Shown here: positions 1 to 8,235 of the stretch, one piece after another
How positions within the stretch are numbered: the first letter of the stretch is position 1
Layout: every line of letters starts with the position of its first letter
Assembly: GCF_000725485.1 (NCBI RefSeq)
Contig: NZ_JOAG01000036.1
Coordinates: forward strand, 124,001-188,000
Length of the DNA stretch: 64,000 nucleotides
Reading direction: 5' to 3'
DNA from: Nonomuraea candida
GTDB lineage: Bacteria; Actinomycetota; Actinomycetes; Streptosporangiales; Streptosporangiaceae
The notes under the pieces: model-generated
Databases searched by the model: none
Told to the model about the DNA's origin: nothing
What the model saw: the letters and a program-made list of their open reading frames with translations, nothing else
Program-made: the position numbers and the translations under genes

Positions 1-625
1 AGGCGTGGAACCTCAGCCGCAGCAGCCGGGTCACCGCGTCGATGCCCTTGCCGAGCCAGAGCGCCGCGCGCTCCCAGTAGAGCGCGACGGCCACGACCAC
101 GCAGAGCACGAGGATGGAGATCGCGCCCGTCCAGCCCGCCTTGGCCACGGTCGCGTTGGGCGCCTGCCCGGCCATCAGCAGCGCGATGATCCCGACGGCG
201 GGCAGGATGAACCGGAACAACGTGTTCCACACGCCGCTGACCAGCGTCATGACCACGAAGGCGCGGCTGGTGAAGCCCCAGCCCTTGGTCATCGCCCACG
301 ACAGCGCCACGCCCACCGCGCCGCCGAACGGCAGCAGGTTGCTGACCGCGCTGCCGGCCGCGTTGAGCGCCAGGCCCTGGAGGTTGTTCAGCCCGGGCAG
401 GGAGTTGGTCAGCACGAACGTGTACGCCAGCAGGCTCAGCAGCCACAGCCCGGCCATCAGCGTGATCTCGCCGGCGTCGAGCGTGCCGAACACCCTGCCG
501 ATCTCGCCCCAGGAGACCGGCTTGCCGGTGAGCGCCTGCACGATCTGCGGCAGGTAGACCACCAGCAGCACGGCCAGGCCGAGCGACAGCACGGACAGGG
601 CGATCTGGAGCCACTTGTTCTTCAT
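1..625 (-). CDS. YbhN/LPG-synthase-TM-type integral membrane protein (3' part cut off by window start)
   Basis: The frame opens at an ATG whose complement is at 623-625 (MKNKWLQIALSVLSLGLAV) and is open to base 1, giving about 208 residues. It has at least five hydrophobic segments, roughly residues 7-27, 55-75, 85-105, 120-150 and 165-185. The stretch GLNNLQGLALNAAGSAVSNLLPFGGAVGVALSW fits the lysylphosphatidylglycerol synthase transmembrane family (UPF0104/YbhN), whose members move or modify lipids or polyprenyl-linked sugars in the membrane. The gene lies just downstream of a same-strand PIG-L deacetylase and next to a GT4 glycosyltransferase, which suggests a shared role in envelope glycolipids. 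The family call comes from the membrane pattern and recalled similarity; the substrate is unknown. Confidence 0.7.
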   Translation of the reverse strand, partial: MKNKWLQIALSVLSLGLAVLLVVYLPQIVQALTGKPVSWGEIGRVFGTLDAGEITLMAGLWLLSLLAYTFVLTNSLPGLNNLQGLALNAAGSAVSNLLPFGGAVGVALSWAMTKGWGFTSRAFVVMTLVSGVWNTLFRFILPAVGIIALLMAGQAPNATVAKAGWTGAISILVLCVVVAVALYWERAALWLGKGIDAVTRLLRLRFHA

Positions 626-675
626 CGGAGTCCAGTCTGCCGGGTTCCGGCGGGCGGCCTCGTCGTTCTGAAGGA

Positions 676-1494
676 CTAGGTGGGCCACCGGTCGAAGGGA
701 TGAGTGAGGCGGGCGCCCGGGGGGAGGTCGCGGCGGACGAACCACTCGGTGCCGAAGACGTAACGGTAGAGGGGGCGGGGGACCTTCAGCATGACGGCGA
801 GGGTGCGGTCGCTGTCGCCGCCGCTGGCCTGGGAGGCGTGCGCGGCCATGGAGGCCCGCTTCTGCCTGGTGTATTTCCGGACGTTGACGCGGTGGGTGAT
901 CACGTCACCCGGTGAGTACGCGCTCTCGAACGTGCGCACGTCGAACTCCGGCGGGAACGTGTAGAACCGGCCCGCCACCCGCAGCAGCCACAGCAGCGGG
1001 TCACGGTTGACCGTCGCCTCCAGGACGATCTCCGTGCCCGCGATCTCCGCCGCCCGCTTGCCCACCCGGTGCACCTGCACGTGGTCGGGATGGCCGTAGC
1101 CGCCCGCCGGGTCGTAGATGGCCAGCAGGTCGGCCCGCTCTTCCTGGAGGATCGCGGCCAGCGCCTTGGCGGCCTCCTCGCTGTCGGCGTCGATGAAGGC
1201 GTTGTCGGGCCGCTCCTCGGCGACGCCGCCCTTGGGGCTCAGCCCCGAGTCGCCGTAGCCGAGGCACTCGACGCGGGCGCAGCCGAGCAGCGCGGCCGAT
1301 TCGTACAGCTCTTTGAGCCGGGTCTCGCCCAGCGCCTCGCCGGGCGCCATCTCGGCCAGGCCGCGCTCGCCCGCCGTGGCCACCACGAGCACCACGCGGT
1401 GGCCCTCGGCCGCGAGCATCGCCATGGTGCCCGCCGTCAGCAGGGCCTCGTCGTCGGGGTGGGCATGGAAGAACACAGCGGTACGTGGAGGCAC
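676..1494 (-). CDS. PIG-L/LmbE-family deacetylase
   Basis: This 272-residue protein has the two metal-binding signatures of the GlcNAc-PI de-N-acetylase fold: AHPDDE near residue 11 and GHPDH near residue 134. Such zinc enzymes remove acetyl or similar groups from amino sugars and their conjugates (MshB, Mca, LmbE). The GTG start is supported by the fold beginning immediately (AVFFHAHPDDE). A TAATCT sequence about 7 bases upstream of the GTG, and no Shine-Dalgarno, suggest a leaderless mRNA. It is divergent from the GT4 glycosyltransferase with only about 23 bp between starts, and upstream of a YbhN-type membrane protein. The substrate cannot be told from sequence: mycothiol metabolism or a glycolipid are both possible. 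Confidence 0.85.
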   Translation of the reverse strand: MPPRTAVFFHAHPDDEALLTAGTMAMLAAEGHRVVLVVATAGERGLAEMAPGEALGETRLKELYESAALLGCARVECLGYGDSGLSPKGGVAEERPDNAFIDADSEEAAKALAAILQEERADLLAIYDPAGGYGHPDHVQVHRVGKRAAEIAGTEIVLEATVNRDPLLWLLRVAGRFYTFPPEFDVRTFESAYSPGDVITHRVNVRKYTRQKRASMAAHASQASGGDSDRTLAVMLKVPRPLYRYVFGTEWFVRRDLPPGARLTHPFDRWPT

Positions 1495-1517
1495 AAGCCC
1501 AGATTAGTGTGGGAGGC

Positions 1518-2636
1518 GTGCGGATCTTTCACGTGAGTGACTGTTACCTGCCGCGTCTCGGGGGGATCGAGGTCCAGGTCGCCGACCTCGTGCGCACCCA
1601 GCGGGAGGCGGGACACGAGGTGTCGGTGGCCACGGCGACCAGGGGGGAGCCGCTGCCCGGGGTGCACAGGATCGTCGCGAGGATGCCGTTCGACCTGCCC
1701 GTGCACCCGTTCGGGGTGGGCCATCTCACACGCCGGATCACCTCCGGCCGGCCCGACGTGGTGCACGTCCACGCGGGCGCCGTCTCGCCGTTCGCCTGGC
1801 AGGGCGTGCGCGCCGCGTTCCGCGCCGGGGTGCCGTGCGTGGTGACCGTGCACAGCATGTGGGACCCGGTCACGCGGGCGCTCTACCGGCTGCTGCGGCT
1901 GGCCTTCGGCTGGCAGCGGTGGCGGCTGGTGGCCACGACGGTCAGCAACGCCGCCGCCGTCCCGATCCGCTCGGTGGCCGGGCCGGGGGTGCCGGTGCGC
2001 GTGGTGTCCAACGGCCTCGACCTGTCGGGCTGGGCGCCGCCGCCCGGCGAGCCGGGCGCCCGGGAGGGCGTGCACGTCGTGGCGGTGGGCCGGCTGGCGC
2101 CGCGCAAGCAGCCGGTGCGCCTGCTGAAGTTGTTGCGGGACGCGCGGGCCCGGGTGCCCGCCACGATCCCGATGCGGGCCACGATCGTCGGCGACGGGCC
2201 CGCCCGCGGGCAGATGGAGCGCTTCCTCGACCGGCACGGCATGGCCGGCTGGGTCTCGCTGCCGGGCCGCCACACCCGCGAGCAGATCGCCAAGGTGCTG
2301 GAGACGGCCGACGTGTTCGTGGCGCCCGCGCCGCGCGAGTCGTTCGGCATCGCGGCGCTGGAGGCGCGGGCCGCCGGGCTGCCGGTGGTGGCCAGGGCGC
2401 AGAGCGGCGTCGCCGACTTCGTCAAGGACGGCACCGAGGGCCTGCTCGGGCGCACGCTGGGCGACCTGTCCAGGGCGGTGGCGAGGCTGTGCGTCGATGC
2501 CCGGCTGCGCGAGTCGATCGCCGCGCACAACCGGTCCACGCCGCCCGCGGCGGGCTCGTGGGCGATGGTGCTGGAAGGGTTCGAGCGGGCGTACGAGCAG
2601 GCGATCCACGCTCAGGGCCGGCGCAGCGCCAGGTAG
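1518..2636 (+). CDS. GT4-family glycosyltransferase
   Basis: The predicted 372-residue protein starts, with GTG read as Met, as MRIFHVSDCYLPRLGGIE, the usual N-terminal strand and donor-loop of GT-B family 4 enzymes. Later motifs agree: VVHVHAGAVSPFAW, AVGRLAPRKQP, IVGDGPARGQMERF and the nucleotide-sugar EX7E-like region PRESFGIAALEARAAGLPVVA. I chose the GTG at 1518 because it places the family N-terminus at residue 1; in-frame starts at 1485 and 1509 would add unrelated residues, and 1485 overlaps the PIG-L gene. The gene is divergent from the PIG-L gene. The acceptor is unknown; its neighbours suggest membrane or thiol-linked sugars. Confidence 0.85.
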   Translation: MRIFHVSDCYLPRLGGIEVQVADLVRTQREAGHEVSVATATRGEPLPGVHRIVARMPFDLPVHPFGVGHLTRRITSGRPDVVHVHAGAVSPFAWQGVRAAFRAGVPCVVTVHSMWDPVTRALYRLLRLAFGWQRWRLVATTVSNAAAVPIRSVAGPGVPVRVVSNGLDLSGWAPPPGEPGAREGVHVVAVGRLAPRKQPVRLLKLLRDARARVPATIPMRATIVGDGPARGQMERFLDRHGMAGWVSLPGRHTREQIAKVLETADVFVAPAPRESFGIAALEARAAGLPVVARAQSGVADFVKDGTEGLLGRTLGDLSRAVARLCVDARLRESIAAHNRSTPPAAGSWAMVLEGFERAYEQAIHAQGRRSAR

Positions 2637-2819
2637 CCGCCGCGCGCGAGGACCCGCGTGCCCTCATCGGGCGAGAGGCCGTGACGTCCGCCCCCACGGA
2701 CGCCACGGCCGTCTCTCCCGTCACGGACGGCGAGCCTCGAAGGGCTCACTCCGCCCGCTGGACGCGACCGCCGCCCCTGCCTGCCCCCCGCAGGCGGGCG
2801 CACGACGGCCGCGAGCCGA

Positions 2820-3194
2820 TCAGCTGCAGGCCGAGGTGACCTTGGCCTGGATGTCGGGAAGCTTGCCCATCGCCTCCGTGGCGGCGGCCGGGTCGTCGGC
2901 CTTGATGCCCTCGAAGAGGGACGCCATGTCGGTCAGCGCGCTGGCGAGCTCGCCCTCGTGCTTGCCCGCGAGGGCCTTGAGCTTGTCCGCGGTCTCCTGG
3001 CTCGCCTTATCGATGGCCTTGACGTCCGTGGCCGCGGTGCCCATGGAACTGCTGAACTCGTTCGTGATCTTGTTGAGCTCCTGGGTGAACGAGACGCAGT
3101 CGACGGCCTGGCCCACCGCGCCACAGGCGGTGGTGAAGCCGGCGAGGATCAGCGTCGCTGCCGCGACGGCGAGGCGACGACGAGGGGGAGTCAT
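2820..3194 (-). CDS. small putative lipoprotein
   Basis: This 124-residue protein starts with a basic n-region (TPPRRR), a hydrophobic stretch AVAAATLILAGF and a Cys at residue 24 (TTAC), which I read as a weak lipobox. The rest is helical and Lys/Glu/Ala rich, with several amphipathic segments around residues 60-115 and a terminal SACS. I recognise no named family. It is probably anchored to the outer face of the cytoplasmic membrane. The 183 bp between it and the glycosyltransferase upstream show no gene I can support. Confidence 0.6.
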   Translation of the reverse strand: MTPPRRRLAVAAATLILAGFTTACGAVGQAVDCVSFTQELNKITNEFSSSMGTAATDVKAIDKASQETADKLKALAGKHEGELASALTDMASLFEGIKADDPAAATEAMGKLPDIQAKVTSACS

Positions 3195-3280
3195 GTAGTG
3201 CCCTTCATTGGTTTCCGTACGAAAGGCATGTTACGGACGTCCGCTTGATCGTCACTTGCACCCCACTAACACCACAGGTG

Positions 3281-3430
3281 TCAGGCGGGCGTAAAGCCGT
3301 GCGGCAGGTTCCGGCAGCGGCGGTTCCAGGAGCCCCCGGTAGGCGACGAAGTCTCGACGTAGACCTGCCTGGCCAGGCGGGAGACGCCGGGGCTGTGCCA
3401 CAGGGCGGGCGTGTGGGCGATCTGATATTC
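3281..3430 (-). pseudogene. orphan C-terminal coding remnant
   Basis: The minus frame ending at the TGA complementary to 3281-3283 reads DPEYQIAHTPALWHSPG, then Arg/Tyr-rich sequence, ending CRNLPHGFTPA. Its residue composition is protein-like and unlike the Arg/Gly/Pro shadow frames common here. It is closed by a stop immediately upstream (around 3431-3433) and has no start codon, so it appears to be the tail of a lost gene left between the lipoprotein and the monooxygenase. I do not recognise the family. Confidence 0.3.
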
Positions 3431-3454
3431 AGGGTCTCAATAAAGGGAGACGCT

Positions 3455-4546
3455 ATGAGGGTAATCGTGATCGGCGCCGGCGTCGCGGGGCTCGCCCTGG
3501 CGCGCGGCCTGCTCCAGGAGGGCCACGAGGTCGAGGTGTACGAAGAGGCGCCCGACCTGCGCACGGCCGGTGGCTCGGTCACGCTCTGGCCCGGCAGCAC
3601 GGCCATACTCCGCGAGCTCAAGGCCGACTACGCGGGCGTCGGGCGGCGGCTGGAGACCCTGGAGTCGTGGGCCCCGGGCGGGCGGCGGCTGCTCACGCTC
3701 GACCTGACCGTGCCCGAGCGCCGCTACGGCCACCCCGTCGTGCACGTGGCCCGCAGAGAGCTGGTGGAGCTGCTCTCCGACGGCGTGCCGGTGACCTACG
3801 GGGCGCGGGCCGAGCACGTGGTGCCGGAGCGGGCCGAGGCGCGGCTGGCCGACGGCCGCACGGTCCGCGGCGACGTGCTGGTGGGCGCCGACGGCCGCCG
3901 TTCGGTGGTGCGCGCCGCGCTGCACGGCGACGACCGCGCGAAGCTGAGCGGCTGGGTCACCTGGCAGGGCTTCACCACCATGCCGACCGCTCTGACGGAG
4001 GACCACCGCGCGGTGATGGTGGCCGGCGGGCAGGGCCTGTGCGGGCTGATCCCGGCCGGCCGGGGGCGGCTGTTGTGGTGGTTCGACGTCCGGGCGGCCC
4101 CCGGCGGGCCCTTCTGGGCCGACGACCCGAAGGTGGTGGACCGGCTGCGCGAGCGCTTCGGCGGCTGGGCCGACCCGGTGCCCGGCGTCCTGGAGTCGGT
4201 CGGGGACGTCGACTTCTTCCCCCACCACAAGCAGCCCATCCCCGACCGCTGGGGCCGGGGGCCGACCACGCTGGCCGGCGACTCCGCGCACACCATGCCG
4301 CCGACCATGGCCCAGGGCGCCAACCAGGCGCTGGAGGACGCCTGGCTGCTGAGCCGGTCGCTGGCAGATCTGCGCGCGTACGAGCGGGCCAGGGCGAAGG
4401 TGGCGCGCAGGCCCGCCAGGCTGGCCGGGACGGAGCTGACCGACCGGCAGGGGCCGATCGTGCGGCTGCTCTCCGACAGGTTCGCCACCTGGGTGTACAC
4501 CGCCCAGCTACGCCGCTACAGCACCTACCTCTTGACAGCCCCCTGA
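3455..4546 (+). CDS. FAD-dependent monooxygenase (PHBH-like fold)
   Basis: The 363-residue product starts RVIVIGAGVAGLALARG, the dinucleotide-binding GxGxxG motif. It has GADGRRSVVR near residue 147 (the DG motif) and GDSAHTMPPTMAQGANQALEDA near residue 275 (the GD motif binding FAD ribose). These three motifs define class A flavoprotein hydroxylases, which use NAD(P)H and O2 to hydroxylate small substrates. The ATG at 3455 follows AAAGGGAGA with good spacing; the open frame continues upstream to 3245 but that extension is unlike protein. It is followed after 62 bp by a Rieske oxygenase, which suggests co-operation in catabolism of a small molecule. Confidence 0.9.
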   Translation: MRVIVIGAGVAGLALARGLLQEGHEVEVYEEAPDLRTAGGSVTLWPGSTAILRELKADYAGVGRRLETLESWAPGGRRLLTLDLTVPERRYGHPVVHVARRELVELLSDGVPVTYGARAEHVVPERAEARLADGRTVRGDVLVGADGRRSVVRAALHGDDRAKLSGWVTWQGFTTMPTALTEDHRAVMVAGGQGLCGLIPAGRGRLLWWFDVRAAPGGPFWADDPKVVDRLRERFGGWADPVPGVLESVGDVDFFPHHKQPIPDRWGRGPTTLAGDSAHTMPPTMAQGANQALEDAWLLSRSLADLRAYERARAKVARRPARLAGTELTDRQGPIVRLLSDRFATWVYTAQLRRYSTYLLTAP

Positions 4547-4581
4547 GGCCGCCTGACGATGTCGCATATAGAGCAACTCGC

Positions 4582-4594
4582 TGCGTAATACGCA
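4582..4594. promoter_or_regulatory. GntR-like operator palindrome
   Basis: TGCGTA-A-TACGCA is a perfect 13-bp palindrome with a single central base, ending 14 bp before the Rieske-oxygenase start. Its core GT-AAT-AC matches the GT-N3-AC half-site pattern known for FadR-type GntR repressors. It sits where a repressor would block transcription or the start of translation. No GntR gene is in the window, so the regulator is an inference. Confidence 0.45.
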
Positions 4595-4608
4595 ACAAGG
4601 GGTGTCGG

Positions 4609-5721
4609 TTGACCACCACGTCGAGCTTGATCTCCACGCTTCCCGGCCGCGCCTACACCGACCCCGAGATCTTCGCCGAGGAGCAGGAGCGGATCTTCGA
4701 GAGCCTCTGGTTCTGCGCCGTCAGGAGCGCGGACCTGCCCGGCTCGGGCGCGTTCAGGACGGTGCAGGCCGGCCGCGAGAGCGTGATCGTCGTGCGCGGC
4801 CGGGACGCCCGCTTACGCGCCTTCCTCAACGTCTGCCGGCATCGCGGCGCCCGCCTGTGCGCGGAGGAGGCGGGCGAGGTCAAAAGGACGATCAGGTGCG
4901 CGTACCACGCCTGGTCCTACGACCTCGACGGGCGGCTGGCCGCCGCGCCCAACCTGGCCAGGATGCCCGACATCGACCGCGTCGCCTACGGCCTGGTCCC
5001 CGTGCACCTGCGGGAATGGCTCGGGTACGCGTGGGTGTGCCTGGCCGGCGAGCCGCCCTCGTTCGAGGAGACCGTCACCTACGCGGCCACCGAGCGCCTG
5101 GGCGACCCGGCCGCCATCGAGCGCTACCGCGTGGACGAGCTGGCCCTGGGCCGCCGCATCGTCTACGACGTCCGGGCGAACTGGAAGCTGCTCGTCGAGA
5201 ACTTCATGGAGTGCTACCACTGCGCCACCATCCACCCGGAGCTGACCGCCGTGCTGCCCGAGTTCGCCGGCGGCTACGCGGCGCAGTACTACGTGGGCCA
5301 CGGCGCCGAGTTCGCCGAGCGGGCCGAGGGGTTCACCGTGGACGGCAGCGCCGGGTTCGGCAGGCTGCCCGGAGTCTCCGACGAGCAGGACCGCCGCTAC
5401 TACGCGATCACGGTCAAGCCCCAGGTGTTCGTCAACCTGGTGCCCGACCACGTGATCCTGCACCGCATGTTCCCCATGGCCGTGGACCGGACCGTGGTGG
5501 AGTGCGACTGGCTCTATCACCCGGACGTGATCGCCGCGGGGGCCGACGTGTCGCCGTCGGTCGAGTTGTTCCACCGGGTCAACGAGCAGGACTTCGACGC
5601 CTGCGAGCGGACCCAGCCCGGCATGTCGTCACGGGCCTACCGGGAGGGCGGCGTGCTCGTGCCGAGCGAGCACCACATCTCCCTGTTCCATCAGTGGGTG
5701 AACCAGCGCCTGCGCGGATAG
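4609..5721 (+). CDS. Rieske-type aromatic/quaternary-amine ring-hydroxylating oxygenase, alpha subunit
   Basis: The 370-residue protein has the Rieske [2Fe-2S] signature Cys76-x-His78 and Cys97-x2-His100 (CRHRGARLC ... CAYHAW), then the mononuclear iron site NFMECYHCATIHPE with His204 and His209. The length and the ENFMECYHC form resemble the GbcA/CntA-like group that demethylates or oxidises quaternary amines such as glycine betaine, more than ring dioxygenases; this is a family-level inference. The TTG start at 4609 follows AAGGGGTG at 4597-4604; no ATG or GTG is in frame nearby. No reductase or ferredoxin gene is adjacent. Its 3' end overlaps the convergent DUF1707 gene by 31 bp. Confidence 0.88.
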   Translation: MTTTSSLISTLPGRAYTDPEIFAEEQERIFESLWFCAVRSADLPGSGAFRTVQAGRESVIVVRGRDARLRAFLNVCRHRGARLCAEEAGEVKRTIRCAYHAWSYDLDGRLAAAPNLARMPDIDRVAYGLVPVHLREWLGYAWVCLAGEPPSFEETVTYAATERLGDPAAIERYRVDELALGRRIVYDVRANWKLLVENFMECYHCATIHPELTAVLPEFAGGYAAQYYVGHGAEFAERAEGFTVDGSAGFGRLPGVSDEQDRRYYAITVKPQVFVNLVPDHVILHRMFPMAVDRTVVECDWLYHPDVIAAGADVSPSVELFHRVNEQDFDACERTQPGMSSRAYREGGVLVPSEHHISLFHQWVNQRLRG

Positions 5722-6245
5722 CGCACGGTCAGGCCGCCGTATTTCGCCCTGCCGGTGATCACCACGTGGAGGACGCCGGGCCGGGGCCTGCTCGGGACCT
5801 TCGTCGTGGACGACTGCCCCCAGTCGGCCTGGAAGCCGTCCACGTTGGCCACCGCGCCCTCCGGCAGGACGATCCTGGCGGAGCCGTAGGTGAGGTCGAG
5901 GTCGATGTCCACCACCTGGTGGGGGATGACGGCCGTGGAGAGGTCGAGATCGACACTGCCGTACTTGGAGGCCACCCGCAGCCGCCTGGGCACCGCCCAG
6001 TCGCCCGAGCGCTTGACGGCGCCGTTCTTCGACTCCAGCTCGACCACGTCGCCGACCTGCGGCTGGTCGACCGGCAGGTCGGTGGTCAGCGCCAGCAGAT
6101 CGCCGTAGGTCTTCGCCGTCAGGGCCGACTCGAGCCGCTCCTCGAGCTCCGGCTGGGTCAGGCGGCCCTCGGAGAACGCGTGCTGCAGCAGCTCGGCGGT
6201 GCGCTCCCGGTCGTCGTAGGAGACCCGCATCTGCAATTCCGACAT
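5691..6245 (-). CDS. DUF1707 domain protein with LiaF-like C-terminus
   Basis: The 184-residue protein has an N-terminal DUF1707 domain (MRVSYDDRERTAELLQHAFSEGRL followed by ELEERLESALTAKTYGDLLAL, residues 6-57), common in actinobacteria and usually fused to membrane or stress-sensing parts. The C-terminal 90 residues (ASKYGSVDLDLSTAVI, YGSARIVLPEGAVANVDG, GVLHVVITGRAKYGGLTVR) form a beta-solenoid-like pattern resembling the C-terminal domain of LiaF/DUF2154 proteins. I see no membrane segment. The role is probably regulatory in envelope stress. It overlaps the 3' end of the Rieske gene, and the two are convergent. Confidence 0.75.
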   Translation of the reverse strand: MSELQMRVSYDDRERTAELLQHAFSEGRLTQPELEERLESALTAKTYGDLLALTTDLPVDQPQVGDVVELESKNGAVKRSGDWAVPRRLRVASKYGSVDLDLSTAVIPHQVVDIDLDLTYGSARIVLPEGAVANVDGFQADWGQSSTTKVPSRPRPGVLHVVITGRAKYGGLTVRYPRRRWFTH

Positions 6246-6406
6246 ATCTTGAGCATAGATTCGCGACCGTCGGAACGGGAGGGCGAAGGCGGACGGAACC
6301 GGTCAGAATGGGAGCTGCTTGCCGGAGGGAGTGCGGAGGTCGAGGGGCGTCTGACGGGGGAGCGGGCGGGGGCGGCGGACGAGCTGAACTCTCTTCACAC
6401 CATGTA

Positions 6407-6449
6407 GCTACCCCAACGGATTGCCGAGAACTCATCAACGTTGGGTAGC
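6407..6449. promoter_or_regulatory. inverted repeat overlapping a probable promoter
   Basis: GCTACCCCAACG (6407-6418) and CGTTGGGTAGC (6439-6449) are inverted copies with one bulged C. Between them TTGCCG (6421-6426) and then GGGTAG (6443-6448), 16 bp apart, could be the -35 and -10 of the following gene. The GGGTAG part resembles the -10 of SigB/SigF-type stress promoters. The start codon at 6460 is only 11 bases downstream with no Shine-Dalgarno, which is compatible with a leaderless transcript. Confidence 0.4.
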
Positions 6450-6459
6450 GTGAAGTCTG

Positions 6460-7389
6460 ATGTTGGCCGAACCGTTCGTGCACCCGGCGCTCTTCTACCG
6501 GGATGACGGGGAATACGTCGCCGCCACCACGGCTTTCGTCCGTGCGGGCCTGGCCGCGGGCGACCCCGTCGCCATCGCCGTGCCCGGGCCGAACCTGAAG
6601 CTGATCCGGGCCGAGCTCGGCGCGGCGGCCGACGACGTGCTCATGCTCGACATGCGCGAGGCCGGGCGCAACCCGGGGCGCATCATCCCCGGCGTGCTGC
6701 GGGCCTTCGCCGACCGGCATCCCGACCGCCACGTCCGCATCATCGGGGAGCCGATCTGGGCCGGGCGCACCGCGACCGAATATCCGGCCTGCGCCCAGCA
6801 CGAGGCGCTGATCAACCTGGCCTTCACCGGGCGGCGGGTCACGATCCTGTGCCCGTACGACATGGTGGGGCTGAGCCCCGACGTCATCCGCGAGGCGGAG
6901 CTCACCCACCCGGTGCTCGTCGACGCGGCCGGCGAGCGGGCCAGTGCCGGCTACGCGCCCGAGCTGGTCATCGACGGGCACAACCGGCCGCTCGGCGAGC
7001 CGGGGGCGTTCGTCTCGCTGCACTTCGACCGCACCAACCTGTCGGCCGTGCGGGCCGTGGCCGGCGGGGAGGCCGCCGCGCTGGGCTTCGCCGACGAGCG
7101 GCTCGACGACATCCGGCTGGCGGTGGCCGAGCTCGGGGCCAACAGCCTCGACCACGGCGGCGGCTCCGGCAGGCTGCGGGTGTGGGTCGAGGAGGGGCGG
7201 CTGGTGTGCGAGGTCAGCGACGCGGGGCACATCACCGACCCGCTGGTGGGCCGCAGGCCGGTCGACCCGCGTGACGCGGGCTCGCGCGGCCTGCTCATCG
7301 TCAACCTCCTGAGCGATCTCGTACGCGTCCACACCCGCGCCGGCGCGACCACCATCCGCGCCTACTTCGACGTCCCCGGCGGCCCCTGA
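6460..7389 (+). CDS. MEDS-domain anti-sigma regulatory ATPase
   Basis: The 309-residue protein has an N-terminal MEDS (DcmR-type sensory) domain, residues about 8-155 (HPALFYRDDGEYVAATTAFVRAGLAAGDPV, CPYDMVGL). A C-terminal HATPase_c domain of the RsbW type follows at about 180-305, with N-box LAVAELGANSLDHGG and G-box SDAGHITDPL ... GSRGLLIVNLL. Proteins of this layout are common in actinomycetes and are thought to bind or phosphorylate STAS antagonists or sigma factors. It has no transmembrane segment. A STAS protein and an RpoD-like sigma factor lie 3-4 kb downstream, so it may act in the same circuit, but this is inference. Confidence 0.85.
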   Translation: MLAEPFVHPALFYRDDGEYVAATTAFVRAGLAAGDPVAIAVPGPNLKLIRAELGAAADDVLMLDMREAGRNPGRIIPGVLRAFADRHPDRHVRIIGEPIWAGRTATEYPACAQHEALINLAFTGRRVTILCPYDMVGLSPDVIREAELTHPVLVDAAGERASAGYAPELVIDGHNRPLGEPGAFVSLHFDRTNLSAVRAVAGGEAAALGFADERLDDIRLAVAELGANSLDHGGGSGRLRVWVEEGRLVCEVSDAGHITDPLVGRRPVDPRDAGSRGLLIVNLLSDLVRVHTRAGATTIRAYFDVPGGP

Positions 7390-7417
7390 CCCCGAGCGCG
7401 CGGGGTGCCGCCACCTA

Positions 7418-7435
7418 CCCCCACCCTGAGGGGGG
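7418..7435. terminator. GC-rich stem-loop after the MEDS gene
   Basis: CCCCC (7418-7422), a seven-base loop, then GGGGGG (7430-7435) lies 28 bases after the stop codon. There is no T-run, but actinomycete terminators often lack one. It is followed by an AT-poor 140-bp stretch before the next gene in which I see no gene. Confidence 0.3.
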
Positions 7436-7576
7436 AGACCCTACCCGGGGTCACGTCCACGCAGGTCACCGGCCACGCCTAGGGGAAGATCAGACCAAGG
7501 TATTAGGGGTTGGTTCAGGGCCGCTTCGGGCGCATCTCCGATGTTCGCAAAGCCCGCATTCCACGAGCTTGGTGGC

Positions 7577-8197
7577 ATGAAGGCTTTGCTTGTCAGCGGT
7601 TTCGCGGCCATCGGCGCCGGCAGTGGCGCCATGCTCACCCTGCACGCCGAATCCGACCTGGACCCGTTCCACAGTGTGATCAGCGAGTACGTGTGGCAGT
7701 CGGCCGGCTGGTTGCTGCCCGCCTCTCTGACGTTGTTCGCCGTGGGCGCCACGCTGATCGCCGAGGCGATGCGCCGGGCGGGGATGAGCCGCTGGATCGT
7801 GGCACTGCTGCTGGCCTGGGGGGCGAGCATGTTCCTGATCGGGGCCTTCCCGACCGATCGGCCCGGCGTGCCGCTGTCGCTCTCGGGCGGCATCCACCGT
7901 TACGCCGCCTTCGCCGCCTTCCTGGTGATGCCGCTGGCGGGGCTGCTGCTGGCCAACGCGAAGATCCGGTACGCCCCGGCGATGCGGGTGCTGAGCGCGA
8001 TCGCCCTGGGCGCGTTGCTGCTGGTCGTGATCCCGTACGTGGTGCGCATGTTCGGCATCCCGCTGACCAACGACGACATCCCGGCCGGGCTGACCCAGCG
8101 GCTCGTGGTCGTCACCGAGCTGGGCGTGCTGGCGCTGGCCGGGATGTCGATGCTCGGGCACTCGGTGCGGCGCGGCGTCTCCCCGGCCCTGGCCTGA
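7577..8197 (+). CDS. DUF998-family membrane protein
   Basis: The 206-residue protein has six hydrophobic segments, about residues 3-22, 40-60, 72-90, 105-125, 140-160 and 180-198. It carries the DUF998-like pattern DPFHSVISEY near residue 31 and GAFPTDRPG near residue 91. DUF998 proteins are small multi-pass membrane proteins of unknown function. I chose the ATG at 7577 (MKALLVSGF) because the family starts with the first membrane helix; an in-frame ATG at 7541 would add 12 residues. Confidence 0.7.
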   Translation: MKALLVSGFAAIGAGSGAMLTLHAESDLDPFHSVISEYVWQSAGWLLPASLTLFAVGATLIAEAMRRAGMSRWIVALLLAWGASMFLIGAFPTDRPGVPLSLSGGIHRYAAFAAFLVMPLAGLLLANAKIRYAPAMRVLSAIALGALLLVVIPYVVRMFGIPLTNDDIPAGLTQRLVVVTELGVLALAGMSMLGHSVRRGVSPALA

Positions 8198-8235
8198 CCG
8201 GGAGCGCCGCAGGAGTGAAACCCGCCGATCAGGAA

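Noticed and set aside
2612..2803. A minus-strand frame ending RVLARGGYLALRRP, reminiscent of a methyltransferase C-terminus
   Set aside because: Only the last 14 residues look meaningful, part of it lies opposite the glycosyltransferase gene, and the rest is shadow-like; too little to call even a remnant.
3245..3454. An N-terminal extension of 70 residues for the FAD monooxygenase
   Set aside because: The flavin-binding motif should be at the N-terminus, and the ATG at 3455 has a strong ribosome-binding site; the extension looks like shadow sequence.
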